NCBI GenBank assembly: GCA_964449325.1
Contig: CAYUYJ010000014.1
Span: forward strand, 20,649-84,648
Reading direction: 5' to 3'
DNA from: RGIG3002 sp964449325
GTDB taxonomy: Bacteria > Bacillota > Clostridia > Lachnospirales > Lachnospiraceae
Length of the DNA stretch: 64,000 nucleotides
The notes under the pieces were generated by a model, which saw only the letters and a program-made list of their open reading frames with translations, did not search any database and was not told the DNA's origin. Position 1 is the first letter of the stretch; each line of letters begins with the position of its first letter. Shown here in pieces: positions 16,716-25,958 of this stretch. Made by a program: the position numbers and the translations under genes.

Positions 16716-17447
16716 ATGAGACGGCAGAACGTAAGAAAATTAATATTGATTATTTCGATGCTTTTATTTCCGATTACGATATGGTATATGTCACCGTATT
16801 TAATTATTCAAGGAGCTATGGGGGGCATTGTGTCCGGAAGTTTTATTGTTTTTGTTTCCATGTTGGTTGGGTCGGTTATGTTCGGCAGATTATTCTGTGG
16901 CTGGATATGTCCGATGGGGGGATTACAGGAGTGTTTATTTTCTGTAAATGAAAAGGTTCCCAAACAAGGTTGGAAGAACGGCATAAAGTATGCTATTTGG
17001 ACAGTGTGGATTGTTGCGGTAATCCTGTGTTTTGTATTCAGAAAAAAAGAAATCACAATAGATTTCTTTTATATGACAGATCATGGAATTTCCGTTGCGG
17101 AGATATTTAATTATGTAATTTACTATGGTGTAATATTTCTGGTGCTAATACCGGCAGTGCTTTTTGGTAAAAGAGTATTTTGCCATTATTTTTGCTGGAT
17201 GGCGCCATTTATGGCGATTGGGACAAAAATCAGGCATTGGTTACATTTACCGGGAATTCACATTGCATCTGAAAATAAGAAGTGTATTTCCTGTAAAAAA
17301 TGTAATCAGAGTTGTCCAATGGGATTGAATGTGGCAGAATTAGTAAAAGATAATTGTGATTTCGGTACGGAATGTATTCAGTGTGGTACTTGTGTAGATT
17401 GTTGTCCGAAAAATGTTTTATCTTACAGATTTAAAAGGAGCAAATAG
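16716..17447 (+). CDS. 4Fe-4S membrane protein (NapH/polyferredoxin-like)
   Basis: The protein has 243 residues with GGGGGA ahead of the ATG. Five membrane helices hold two FCGWICPMG/FCHYFCWMAP elements. The C-terminal cytoplasmic part carries two cysteine clusters, CISCKKCNQSCP and CIQCGTCVDCCP, each able to bind a [4Fe-4S] cluster. This is the layout of NapH/CcoG/polyferredoxin-type membrane electron carriers. The electron partner is unknown, as no oxidoreductase lies beside it. It sits 5 bases before a PadR regulator that probably controls it. Confidence 0.85.
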   Translation: MRRQNVRKLILIISMLLFPITIWYMSPYLIIQGAMGGIVSGSFIVFVSMLVGSVMFGRLFCGWICPMGGLQECLFSVNEKVPKQGWKNGIKYAIWTVWIVAVILCFVFRKKEITIDFFYMTDHGISVAEIFNYVIYYGVIFLVLIPAVLFGKRVFCHYFCWMAPFMAIGTKIRHWLHLPGIHIASENKKCISCKKCNQSCPMGLNVAELVKDNCDFGTECIQCGTCVDCCPKNVLSYRFKRSK

Positions 17448-17452
17448 AAAAG

Positions 17453-18001
17453 GTGGCAAATACAAAGAAGATGGATTATGTTTTGTTAGGTTTGCTTAGT
17501 CACGAACCAATGACCGGCTATGAAATGAAAAAAAGACTTGATTCCTCTCTGCGTTTCTTCTGGGGTGGCAGTTTTGGAAGCATATATCCGACTTTAAACC
17601 AGCTTGAGAAAGAAGGGAAAGTTACAAAAGAAGATGCGAGTTCCAACGGACGGGAAAAAATATCCTATTCAATTACAGAGAAGGGGAAAGAAAGTCTGAA
17701 AGAGTGGTTACAAAAACCGGTTGAAAAAGATGAACTTCGATATGAAACGTTGTTAAAGCTTTTTTTCGGAAATGAAACCGGTTTTGACGGAGCTAAGGAA
17801 CATATTGAAAGATTTGAGGAAAAGTGTAAAGGAGAATTGGTAATCTTAAATATGTTAGCAGATAATCTGGCACAGTATTTGGACGATGATACGCATAAGT
17901 ACTATTATTTGACTGTCCGATTTGGCATTAAAACCTATGAGACGTATTTGGAATGGTGCAAGGAAGCAAAAGAACGAATAAAGGATTGGGCAAAGAAATG
18001 A
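17453..18001 (+). CDS. PadR-family transcriptional regulator
   Basis: The protein has 182 residues from a GTG behind AAAAGG. Residues 8-85 are the PadR winged helix (DYVLLGLLSHEPMTGYEMKK, then GSIYPTLNQLEKEGKV, then YSITEKGKESLKEWL) and residues 90-175 the C-terminal dimerisation helices (Vir_act_alpha_C type). These proteins are usually repressors of an adjacent operon that respond to a small molecule. The promoter dyad at 16686-16704 is the likely binding site. Complete by length. Confidence 0.88.
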   Translation: MANTKKMDYVLLGLLSHEPMTGYEMKKRLDSSLRFFWGGSFGSIYPTLNQLEKEGKVTKEDASSNGREKISYSITEKGKESLKEWLQKPVEKDELRYETLLKLFFGNETGFDGAKEHIERFEEKCKGELVILNMLADNLAQYLDDDTHKYYYLTVRFGIKTYETYLEWCKEAKERIKDWAKK

Positions 18002-18075
18002 AAATGTAAACGCTGAAAAGGATACAAAAATAAAAGAGTTTTGTGCTGCATTTGTCATCTGTTGTGTTTTCGGGA

Positions 18076-18104
18076 TTGAGAAAATGATATGCGTAAGGTA
18101 TAAT
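18076..18104 (+). promoter_or_regulatory. Promoter upstream of the beta-helix surface protein
   Basis: TTGAGA (18076-18081), a 17-base spacer and TATAAT (18099-18104) form a good sigma-A promoter about 100 bases before the gene. Nothing else is seen in 18002-18208. Confidence 0.6.
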
Positions 18105-18208
18105 TTTAGTGTGAATGCAATGATAAAGAGCACTTGCTGACTCGCATTATTTTTCAACATAGAAATTTATAATATATTGAGGTCAGGCAATGAAGGAGAT
18201 GGATTTTC

Positions 18209-21200
18209 GTGAGAAAGAACATAGGAAGAAGAACGCTTATCGTTGCACTGGCTGCAGCATTGATTGGAAATGCATTACAATTTCCCGGCTGTATTGTGCA
18301 GGCGGCTGAGAGGGAAGTAAATCTTGGAAACAGCAAAGAGACGATATCGGGAAATAACATTCTTATAGATTATAATTTCGAGGAAGAGCAGACAAAAGAA
18401 GAGCAGTCGCAGGAAGAACAGGCGGAAGAAGAGCAAGAGGAAACGACAGAAAACAGTATAGCCGGCGGGACAGTAGCTGCCACGACGGGCAGCTTGTCTG
18501 AAACACAGGAGGCCTGTCCTGTATCTGAATTGATACATATTGGTCAGACTGTCGATATAGACGATGTCGCTTATTCTAATAATACCGGTTGTATATATGA
18601 TATGCCGATAGTTCTTACAGCGTCTTCAAAAGTCCGTATATTTGCCACTACTTTAAAAGAACCGTATGAAGGCAGCCTTATATGGAGCGTTCTTCGCGGA
18701 AATGCGGGAATGCTACCCGGTACTACCAATCTTGTAAATAGCGAAGATGACTGGACGGACTTTGAAACAGTGACTTCTTCTCCTTTGTTTACAATGGAGG
18801 AAGACGAGGATGAGGATAGCAATTTTTATAAGACGCTGACGATGACTGCCAATAATACGGAAACTACGGACAATTATGATTATTATATCCGGGCAACCTT
18901 CCAATATAGGAAGGAACAAACGGAATGCATCGCAATCACTACGGTGCCGATTACGGTGGTAACAATTTCGGCAGATGAAGAAAATGTAACCGAAGAAACG
19001 ACTACAGAGTCCGCTTCCAAGGAATCGGCGGCAAATGTTGATGAAGAAGGAAACATTACGGCACCGGCAGAAGGCAGTGCCGAAATTATTGCAGAATGCG
19101 ACGGAAAATCAGCAGGTATTGAGGAGAATATCTTAGCAATTTCCGATGAAGTATGGGTTGCGGGATTTGAGAGAGAAAGCGAAGCTTTAACATATACCGG
19201 TGATAAGATTACCCAGAATCTTCGTATTTATCATAAAGGTACCCTTCTGAAGGAGAAGGAAGACTATGTGCTGACTTATAAAAATAACATAAATGCAGCA
19301 GCTTATAATGGAAGCAAGGCACCTTCCGTAACGATTACCATGAAGGGACAGTATACAGGCAGCCGGACAATGTATTTTACCATTGCACCGCGAAATATTG
19401 ATGAGAATGCTTCAGCGGGTTATGAACAGGTCATTCAGTATAATAAAAAACTGAATATTTCTGCGCCCACGATATATTTCGGCAATAAAAAGCTTGCTTT
19501 GAAAAAGGACTTCGTTTGTGATTACAGCAGTTTACCCGAAAATTTTACAATGGGTGATTCTTATGAAGAAGGGGTGTCGTATGAGTATACTGTGAACGGA
19601 ACAGGCAACTTTACAGGCTCCTTTACGATGACGATGGTGGTCGTTAGAGATAAAAATCTGGATTTTAAAAACGCTGTTGTTACACTTGATAAAAAGCAGT
19701 ATGAATATCACGGGGAAGCACTAACTGTATCAGATGTGGGGATTACTTCTGTAAAGCTGGGCAAAAACAGTTTGGATGCCGGTCTTTTTGGATATAAAGT
19801 TTATGCGGAAGGTACGGGAAACGGTTATATTGAGGTTTATCCCACGGAGGAGGGCAGAAGCGAAGGTTACCGGGGAATGAAGAAGCTGGACATTAAGGTG
19901 GTTGGAGACCGGAAACTGGCGGATGTTGAAACAGGACTGAACTGGCAGGATGAAATTATATTTTCAAAGAGGAAATTAGAGAAAAACGGTGGAATTTGTC
20001 AGGAAAAGACAGGTGTGCTCATCTTTATGGAAGGGGACAACCCGGAACCTCTTACGGAAGGTGTAGATTATACCGTTAAATACACCAATTATAAAAATGT
20101 AGGGAAAGCAACGGTTACTTTTACCGGTATAGGCAGATATCAAGGGTCTTTCAAAAAGGCATATAGGATTATGCCCAATACAGAACTGAATATCAAATGG
20201 CATGATACGCAGGAGAATGAAATACCGGTGGTGCCCTATGTAAAAGGTGGTGCAATACCTCAATTTGATTTACTGGAGGCTTCTGATAGCGAAAATTTCT
20301 ACGCTTTGGACAGTAATAAGGATTATACTGTCAAATTAAAGAATAATGAAAAAATCGGTATGATGACTTGTGAAATTATCGGAAAAGGCAATTACGCCGG
20401 TTATAAAAGCACGACCGAGATGGAGGTTATTTTTGCCGATATCGGTCAGGGGACAATGGTAGTTGGGGATAAGCAGTACAGTGAGAGGCAGGATGCGTGG
20501 AAATCTGCGGTAACGATAACGGATGTCAATGGAAGAAAATTAAAAGCAGGAACGGATTATGATAAGCAACTGGTTTACAGCTATGAAGGAATGGAGGAAG
20601 GATTGTTTCCACAGGCGGGTACGGTTGTGCATGTAACTGCACTGGGAATCAATAATTATGAGGGCTCTTCGATTACCGGAAGCTATCATATATATAGCAT
20701 AAACCTAAGTAAACTGACTATTTTAATCGATTCGCAGGAATATACCGGAGAAGAGGTAGAATTGTCTGCGGATGATATTCATGTGTATGCCACGAAGGAA
20801 GATGCGAAGCAGGGAAAAGAAATTGCGGAGCCCTGTTATGAGATTGTAGGCTATAGCAATAATATAAAAGCCGGTATGGCTAAGGTAATGTTGCGTGGAA
20901 TGGGAGATTATGGAGAAACCCGTACCTATTCTTTTAAAATTACGAAGAAGGAATATAAGACCACTCGGGTTACAGAAGTAACGCTGGATGAGACTACGAT
21001 GGAAATTGGGTTAGGATACAGCAGAAAGCTTACCGCCACTATAGCCCCGGAAGATGCCGAAAACAAAACCGTGTTATGGACCACGTCAAATAGCAAGATA
21101 GCAACCGTTAGTCAGGATGGCACTATTACAGCCAAAAAAACGGGAAAGGTAACCATCAGAGCAACTTCTCAGGACACGGGAAAAAAGGCATCATGCAGGG

Positions 21201-22789
21201 TAGAAATAGTAAGGATACCGGTAACGTCTTTTTCTTTAAATACAACAGAGATTAAGCAATATGAAGGAACCGAGTATCAGTTAGTGGCTACAGAACTACA
21301 GCCCGTTGAAGCAACCTATGATACGATTCAATGGGAAAGTACCAATCCGGAGGTTGCTTCCGTAGATGACAAGGGATTGGTTTCTCTGCATAAGGCAGGG
21401 ATGGCGGTTATAAAAGCGTATGCTGATAATGGCAGGTTTGTCAGAAAATGTTTGGTATTTGTTGCCGGTGAAGAAGAGACTGATACGGATGACAGTTATA
21501 TTACACCGCAAATGTTTAGAACCTGCAACGAAGAGGATGATACGAAGGCATTTAACGATGCTATAAAGAGTGCTGTCAGCAGTGGGAAGACGGTATATGT
21601 TCCGGCAGGAGTTTATAAAATAGATGCAGAATTGGGTATTCGATTTAATAACAAAAATAATGTAAAGCTTGTTATGTCGCCGGATGCCATATTACAGGCG
21701 ATTAAGAATTCCAATACAGATTACAATATTATTTATGTGAATAATGCCGATGGGGTAACTATTTCCGGCGGACAAATCCGAGGAGAACGATATGCTCATG
21801 AAGGTAAATCCGGAGAGTGGGGAATGGGTATTGCAGTTTATGACAGTAGCAATATCACGATAGAAAATCTCAGTATTTCGGAGTGTTGGGGAGATGGTAT
21901 TTATCTTGGAGCCAATTTGGGAAAATCCGGGTGCGACAGGATAACGATTACAAACTGTAATGTGTATAACAACAGAAGAAATAATTTGTCTATTGTAGCA
22001 GCGGATGATGTCACGGTGGATCATTGTACCTTTAAGGATGCTAATGGTACTGCGCCGGGATATGGAATTGATATAGAAACCAACGTTTTGAGTAATCCCT
22101 GTGAGCGTATTACCATTTCCGATTCGATTTTTAGCGGGAATGCACAGGCGAGCATAGGAATCATTACAGCAGCAAATGACATTATGATTTCCGGGTGTAC
22201 ACTAAACGGGAACTTCATCAATTATGCCGGAACGAATGTAACCCTTTCCAATTCCGCGATTAATGCCAAAATGTATGCCAGAATAGGTGTTTCCATGGTA
22301 GACGGAACAAGGATTAACGATGGAGGAAAGACGGAAGATTTATTGATTGCTTCTTTCAGTGCGGATAAAGGCCCGTACACATATGGATATTTCGGAACGG
22401 ATAGTGGAAACAGCATGTTTGTGGGCGTGATAAATGACAGTGATAGTCCTTCAGGAAAAGCCTTATGTCTGAAACGTCAGTCAACGGGGACAAAGGAGAC
22501 AGGGGTTTCCTTAAGCTTAAGTGAATTGACAGGGGGAACGCTTTCCACGTTGGAGCCGGGGGCTGTTTACCGGTTTGAATATGTTGTCAAGGGAAGCGGA
22601 CAATGGGGAATGAAGACCAGTCAGACAGGCTGGTATCCCTGTGTTCCTATGTCGGACAAATTCAGTACGTGTGTTACAACATACGTGGCAGGAAATGCTG
22701 CATCCTGCCGGGTGATGATGTATGCGGTAGATAATACGAAAGGGATGTATCTGGAGATTGATTCTATAAAAATTTATAAGGTAAGATAA
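18209..22789 (+). CDS. Large secreted Ig-like / parallel beta-helix protein
   Basis: The protein has 1526 residues from a GTG behind GAAGGAGATG. A signal peptide spans 1-33, followed by a Glu/Gln-rich linker (about 55-80). Residues about 315-915 hold several copies of an extracellular Ig-like repeat (pattern DYTVKYTNYKNVGKATVTFTG). Two BIG2 domains occupy about 918-1090. A pectate-lyase-3-type right-handed beta-helix (about 1096-1375: KAFNDAIKSAVSSGKTVYVPAG, GVTISGG, NITIENLSIS) and a C-terminal jelly-roll, possibly carbohydrate-binding, complete it. No sortase motif or S-layer anchor is seen. It probably binds or degrades polysaccharide outside the cell; catalytic residues could not be assigned. 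Confidence 0.85.
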   Translation: MRKNIGRRTLIVALAAALIGNALQFPGCIVQAAEREVNLGNSKETISGNNILIDYNFEEEQTKEEQSQEEQAEEEQEETTENSIAGGTVAATTGSLSETQEACPVSELIHIGQTVDIDDVAYSNNTGCIYDMPIVLTASSKVRIFATTLKEPYEGSLIWSVLRGNAGMLPGTTNLVNSEDDWTDFETVTSSPLFTMEEDEDEDSNFYKTLTMTANNTETTDNYDYYIRATFQYRKEQTECIAITTVPITVVTISADEENVTEETTTESASKESAANVDEEGNITAPAEGSAEIIAECDGKSAGIEENILAISDEVWVAGFERESEALTYTGDKITQNLRIYHKGTLLKEKEDYVLTYKNNINAAAYNGSKAPSVTITMKGQYTGSRTMYFTIAPRNIDENASAGYEQVIQYNKKLNISAPTIYFGNKKLALKKDFVCDYSSLPENFTMGDSYEEGVSYEYTVNGTGNFTGSFTMTMVVVRDKNLDFKNAVVTLDKKQYEYHGEALTVSDVGITSVKLGKNSLDAGLFGYKVYAEGTGNGYIEVYPTEEGRSEGYRGMKKLDIKVVGDRKLADVETGLNWQDEIIFSKRKLEKNGGICQEKTGVLIFMEGDNPEPLTEGVDYTVKYTNYKNVGKATVTFTGIGRYQGSFKKAYRIMPNTELNIKWHDTQENEIPVVPYVKGGAIPQFDLLEASDSENFYALDSNKDYTVKLKNNEKIGMMTCEIIGKGNYAGYKSTTEMEVIFADIGQGTMVVGDKQYSERQDAWKSAVTITDVNGRKLKAGTDYDKQLVYSYEGMEEGLFPQAGTVVHVTALGINNYEGSSITGSYHIYSINLSKLTILIDSQEYTGEEVELSADDIHVYATKEDAKQGKEIAEPCYEIVGYSNNIKAGMAKVMLRGMGDYGETRTYSFKITKKEYKTTRVTEVTLDETTMEIGLGYSRKLTATIAPEDAENKTVLWTTSNSKIATVSQDGTITAKKTGKVTIRATSQDTGKKASCRVEIVRIPVTSFSLNTTEIKQYEGTEYQLVATELQPVEATYDTIQWESTNPEVASVDDKGLVSLHKAGMAVIKAYADNGRFVRKCLVFVAGEEETDTDDSYITPQMFRTCNEEDDTKAFNDAIKSAVSSGKTVYVPAGVYKIDAELGIRFNNKNNVKLVMSPDAILQAIKNSNTDYNIIYVNNADGVTISGGQIRGERYAHEGKSGEWGMGIAVYDSSNITIENLSISECWGDGIYLGANLGKSGCDRITITNCNVYNNRRNNLSIVAADDVTVDHCTFKDANGTAPGYGIDIETNVLSNPCERITISDSIFSGNAQASIGIITAANDIMISGCTLNGNFINYAGTNVTLSNSAINAKMYARIGVSMVDGTRINDGGKTEDLLIASFSADKGPYTYGYFGTDSGNSMFVGVINDSDSPSGKALCLKRQSTGTKETGVSLSLSELTGGTLSTLEPGAVYRFEYVVKGSGQWGMKTSQTGWYPCVPMSDKFSTCVTTYVAGNAASCRVMMYAVDNTKGMYLEIDSIKIYKVR

Positions 22790-23457
22790 GGGGAAATGTA
22801 CTTTTCAAAGTCATTTGCCTCTGCCTGCAAAGTGTCTAAAAAACATTTTACATGGTAGCCGTCAGTAGTGGCGTGATGGCAGGTTATGGATAAGGGCAAA
22901 AGAGTTTTCTCTTCTTTTTCGTAAAATTTTCCGGCTTCCACTGACGGAAAGTAATACGGTTTATTTTCGTAAGAGTGGACGGAAAAATGCTGAAACGAAA
23001 TCCATGGAAGACAGGATACGGTATAGGCATTTTCCGGGGGAGGTGTTTCCGGCTGGGACAGTACTCCATGATTGTGTCCAAAGTGTTTTTGATTTTCCAA
23101 ATAGGAATGATAAAACACTTGGAAATCACGGTCATATTCTGTCCACATCAAAGAAAATGTTTTATCATCATCATGGAAAGCTGCATAGAGAGGAGTTAAG
23201 GTGTCATAATAGCCAAGCTGTCCGTCTTTTTCGGCGACCTTAAACTCTGTCTGTAAATTCAGTGTGGTTGTAACGAGCCATAAGTACGCGGGAAAGAATT
23301 TCAGATTTGCTGCTTTCAAGGTTTTTAGCATTCGTGTGATATCCAGTTCTACAGTAAGGGAATATCCTGTCGGTGCCATTTTGGAAAAATAGTAAAACAT
23401 GGGTCCACGCTTCCATGTTTGCAAGTCGATAGGGGTAAAGTTCATTTTTTCGTTCAT
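22774..23457 (-). CDS. Chloramphenicol-acetyltransferase-like protein (CatA family)
   Basis: The protein has about 227 residues. AGGAGG inside the end of the upstream gene serves two adjacent ATG codons (23460 and 23457); the second has better spacing. The active-site motif HHATTDG (194-200) has the catalytic His195 and the Asp/Gly of the family (HHxxxDG). The segments TPIDLQTWKR, KFFPAYLW, TFSLMWTEY and PWISF align with CatA along the whole chain. It may acetylate chloramphenicol or another substrate; resistance is not proven. The operon with a redox-type XRE regulator is unusual. Its end overlaps the convergent surface-protein gene by 16 bases. Confidence 0.85.
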   Translation of the reverse strand: MNEKMNFTPIDLQTWKRGPMFYYFSKMAPTGYSLTVELDITRMLKTLKAANLKFFPAYLWLVTTTLNLQTEFKVAEKDGQLGYYDTLTPLYAAFHDDDKTFSLMWTEYDRDFQVFYHSYLENQKHFGHNHGVLSQPETPPPENAYTVSCLPWISFQHFSVHSYENKPYYFPSVEAGKFYEKEEKTLLPLSITCHHATTDGYHVKCFLDTLQAEANDFEKYISPYLTL

Positions 23458-23459
23458 CA

Positions 23460-24044
23460 TTAAACCTCCTGATAAAATAAGCCGTGTTTTGTACAATACC
23501 AAAGCAGTCTGCCGTGTGCAAAAACAGGAATGCGCACTTGCAGTCCCCATTCGGGATATAGCTTTTTGAGCATAATGCTATCTCCTGACAGCAGGGCAAC
23601 GAAAGGAATATAGTGTTCCCGTTCCATGGGGTGATTGGTAGTAATATAGAAATCATTTTCAACTTTTTCTACAATAAGCTGTTCGTTTTCAGATGCTTTT
23701 GCCGGCTGCAAAGGTTTTAGCTTTTTTCCGCAGCAGGATATGCCGGTAGCTGTCATTGCGGTAAGCAGATTCTGGCAGTTTGGGCAGATGTAAAAATGCA
23801 TTTTTTTCATATTTCCTCCTAAAATTTCATGGGTATCCAATTCGCCTGAAAGTAATGCTTCCAAATCAACATCAAAAATTTTAGATAATTCGGGAAGAAG
23901 GGACATTTCCGGGCAGCCTAATCCCCGTTCCCATTTACTTATGGTCTTATCACTGATGTTCATTTGCCGGGCCAATTGTAATTGTGTCAGGTTCTTTTCT
24001 TTTCGTAATTGGTAAATTAATTTTCCGATTTTTGTATTATCCAT
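23460..24044 (-). CDS. XRE regulator with desulfoferrodoxin-like metal-binding domain
   Basis: The protein has about 194 residues; the ATG at 24044 has better spacing to AAAGGAG than the one at 24050. Residues 5-65 are a classic XRE helix-turn-helix (LTQLQLARQMNISDKTISKWERG). A second domain begins with CPNCQNLL and a CC pair (SCCGKKL), as in desulforedoxin zinc/iron centres. It continues with HPMEREHYIPFVALL, resembling the desulfoferrodoxin/neelaredoxin core with its His ligands, and a late CTKHGLF. It is therefore likely a metal- or redox-sensing repressor. The stop overlaps the start of the cat-like gene, so the two are translated together. Confidence 0.75.
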   Translation of the reverse strand: MDNTKIGKLIYQLRKEKNLTQLQLARQMNISDKTISKWERGLGCPEMSLLPELSKIFDVDLEALLSGELDTHEILGGNMKKMHFYICPNCQNLLTAMTATGISCCGKKLKPLQPAKASENEQLIVEKVENDFYITTNHPMEREHYIPFVALLSGDSIMLKKLYPEWGLQVRIPVFAHGRLLWYCTKHGLFYQEV

Positions 24045-24216
24045 TTGCATTCGCTCCTTTTATGGCATTATTATAGTAAAGTTAAAACGCAAATACAATA
24101 AACGCTCCGTAGAGTTTTTGAAGAGGAAATGTGTAACTTTACGATTTCTTAACCTTTTCTTTGCGATTAATAAACTATTTCTGCTTATACTGCCGGTATA
24201 GAACAGGAGGAAGAAT

Positions 24217-25131
24217 ATGAACGAATACATATTAAGTACAAACGGATTAACCAAAGAATACGGAAAGCAACGCGCAGTATCGGATGTATCAATACATGTG
24301 AAGAAAGGAGCCATCTATGGTTTGATAGGGAAGAACGGTGCCGGAAAAACAACGATGATGAAGCTGATATCGGGAATGGCAAATCCGTCAGCCGGAGAGA
24401 TTTCTCTTTTTAATAAAGAATTAGAGGAAGGCAATTTGAATATCGGAAGAATTGGTGTGCTTATAGAAAATCCCGGTATCTATGGAAATATGACCGCGTT
24501 TGAAAATTTAAAATTGAAAGCAATCGGAATGGGAATTTATCAAAAGAAAATGCTGGAAGAAATTTTGAATTTGGTAGGATTACAGGACACAGGGAAGAAA
24601 AAAGTAAAGAATTTTTCGTTAGGGATGAAGCAGAGGCTGGGAATCGGACTTGCAATCATTGGAACACCGGATCTGCTGATTTTAGATGAACCGATTAATG
24701 GCTTAGACCCGCAGGGGATTATTGAAATAAGGGAACTGATTCGTAAATTGAACAGAGAGTGGAATATAACCATTATGATTTCCAGTCATATTTTGGAGGA
24801 ACTTTCAAAGCTTGTTACCGATTACGGAATTATTGAGAAGGGACAGCTTTTGATGGAGATTTCGGCTGAAGAACTGAACCGGAAATGTGCCAGAAAGGTA
24901 GAACTGATAACGGAGGATGTAAAGGGTGCCGTATTTGCATTGGAGGAGAACGGCTTCACGGATTTAAAGGTGATAGACGAAACCACAGTTCATATTTATC
25001 AGGCAACAGATAAAATTACCGCAATTAACAAAATCTTAGTTATGAATAATGTGGCAGTATCGGAACTTCGGGTAGACAATGAAACACTGGAAGAATTTTT
25101 TATAAAGTTGACACAAGGGGGAATTGCGTAA
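24217..25131 (+). CDS. ABC transporter ATP-binding protein (BcrA-like)
   Basis: The protein has 304 residues with AGGAGGAAG before the ATG. It has Walker A GKNGAGKT (38-45), the signature NFSLGMKQR, Walker B LLILDEP and a switch His in ISSHILEEL. The C-terminal extension is of the bacitracin/lantibiotic-immunity (BcrA) type. It would power export or removal of a peptide antibiotic together with the overlapping permease. A histidine kinase and response regulator follow directly, completing a self-regulated resistance module. Intact. Confidence 0.88.
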   Translation: MNEYILSTNGLTKEYGKQRAVSDVSIHVKKGAIYGLIGKNGAGKTTMMKLISGMANPSAGEISLFNKELEEGNLNIGRIGVLIENPGIYGNMTAFENLKLKAIGMGIYQKKMLEEILNLVGLQDTGKKKVKNFSLGMKQRLGIGLAIIGTPDLLILDEPINGLDPQGIIEIRELIRKLNREWNITIMISSHILEELSKLVTDYGIIEKGQLLMEISAEELNRKCARKVELITEDVKGAVFALEENGFTDLKVIDETTVHIYQATDKITAINKILVMNNVAVSELRVDNETLEEFFIKLTQGGIA

Positions 25132-25931
25132 TGTTAAGTTTAATTAGAATGAATATGTATAGATTTTGGAAAAGTAAATTTGTAATCGGATTATTGATTG
25201 TGGCAGTCTGCACTGCGATATTTACGTTTGGAATGACAGATCCGGAGGAAAGTGCACAGGACCGCAAAATTATGGAAGAAGCAGGCATGGATGAGGGAGA
25301 AGATTCCTTTGGTATTGTTGTATCCTACATAGCGGAACCTGATTTTGTCAATGTTATGGAAGAAATCTTTCATAGCGGGTTGCTGTTAGTGGTGATTTCA
25401 GTTTATGCTGTGATTTTTGCAAGCGGTGAGAAAAACAGCGGATTTTTAAAAAATATTGTATTGCCTAAACGAAAAAGGATGTATTTGTTTTTGGCAAAAA
25501 TAATACCGGTTAGTATGTTTTCCTTACTTTGTTTCGGGGTCGCAATTATTGTGGTTGCCGGATTTTTAGGGATTGGTTCGATAATAGGATTTCTCCCCAC
25601 ACTTTTTGTTCAACTTTTGTTACATATCTCCTTTGGAGTATTTGCTCTCGCATATATGGAAGTATTTAGAAATCAGGCAATTGGTTTAGTGATTGCTATT
25701 TTCGGCAGTATGGGAATTCATGTGTTGTTGGTCAGCCTGCTGGAAGGGGTGCTCAACGGAATGGGAGTTCCTGTGGCAATCTTGTTCGGAAAGAATATGA
25801 TAGTATCTGCCGTAAAAACAGTATCGTGCAATTTGTCATCCACACTTTTTCCGTGTACATTAACTGCTGTATTTGGTATAATTTTATATGGAATTATGGG
25901 AAGTGTTATTTTTTCAAAAAGAGATTTATAG
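25131..25931 (+). CDS. ABC-2 type permease (BcrB-like)
   Basis: The protein has 266 residues and starts on the last base of the ATPase gene. Six membrane helices can be placed (about 18-36, 83-100, 115-140, 145-170, 175-200 and 240-260), with an external loop between the first two. This is the layout of the lantibiotic-immunity/ABC-2 permeases that pair with BcrA. No domain marks the substrate; the peptide class is inferred from the operon with a two-component pair. Confidence 0.82.
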   Translation: MLSLIRMNMYRFWKSKFVIGLLIVAVCTAIFTFGMTDPEESAQDRKIMEEAGMDEGEDSFGIVVSYIAEPDFVNVMEEIFHSGLLLVVISVYAVIFASGEKNSGFLKNIVLPKRKRMYLFLAKIIPVSMFSLLCFGVAIIVVAGFLGIGSIIGFLPTLFVQLLLHISFGVFALAYMEVFRNQAIGLVIAIFGSMGIHVLLVSLLEGVLNGMGVPVAILFGKNMIVSAVKTVSCNLSSTLFPCTLTAVFGIILYGIMGSVIFSKRDL

Positions 25932-25958
25932 GGTCCGGTTAATGTATAGGAGATTTGT

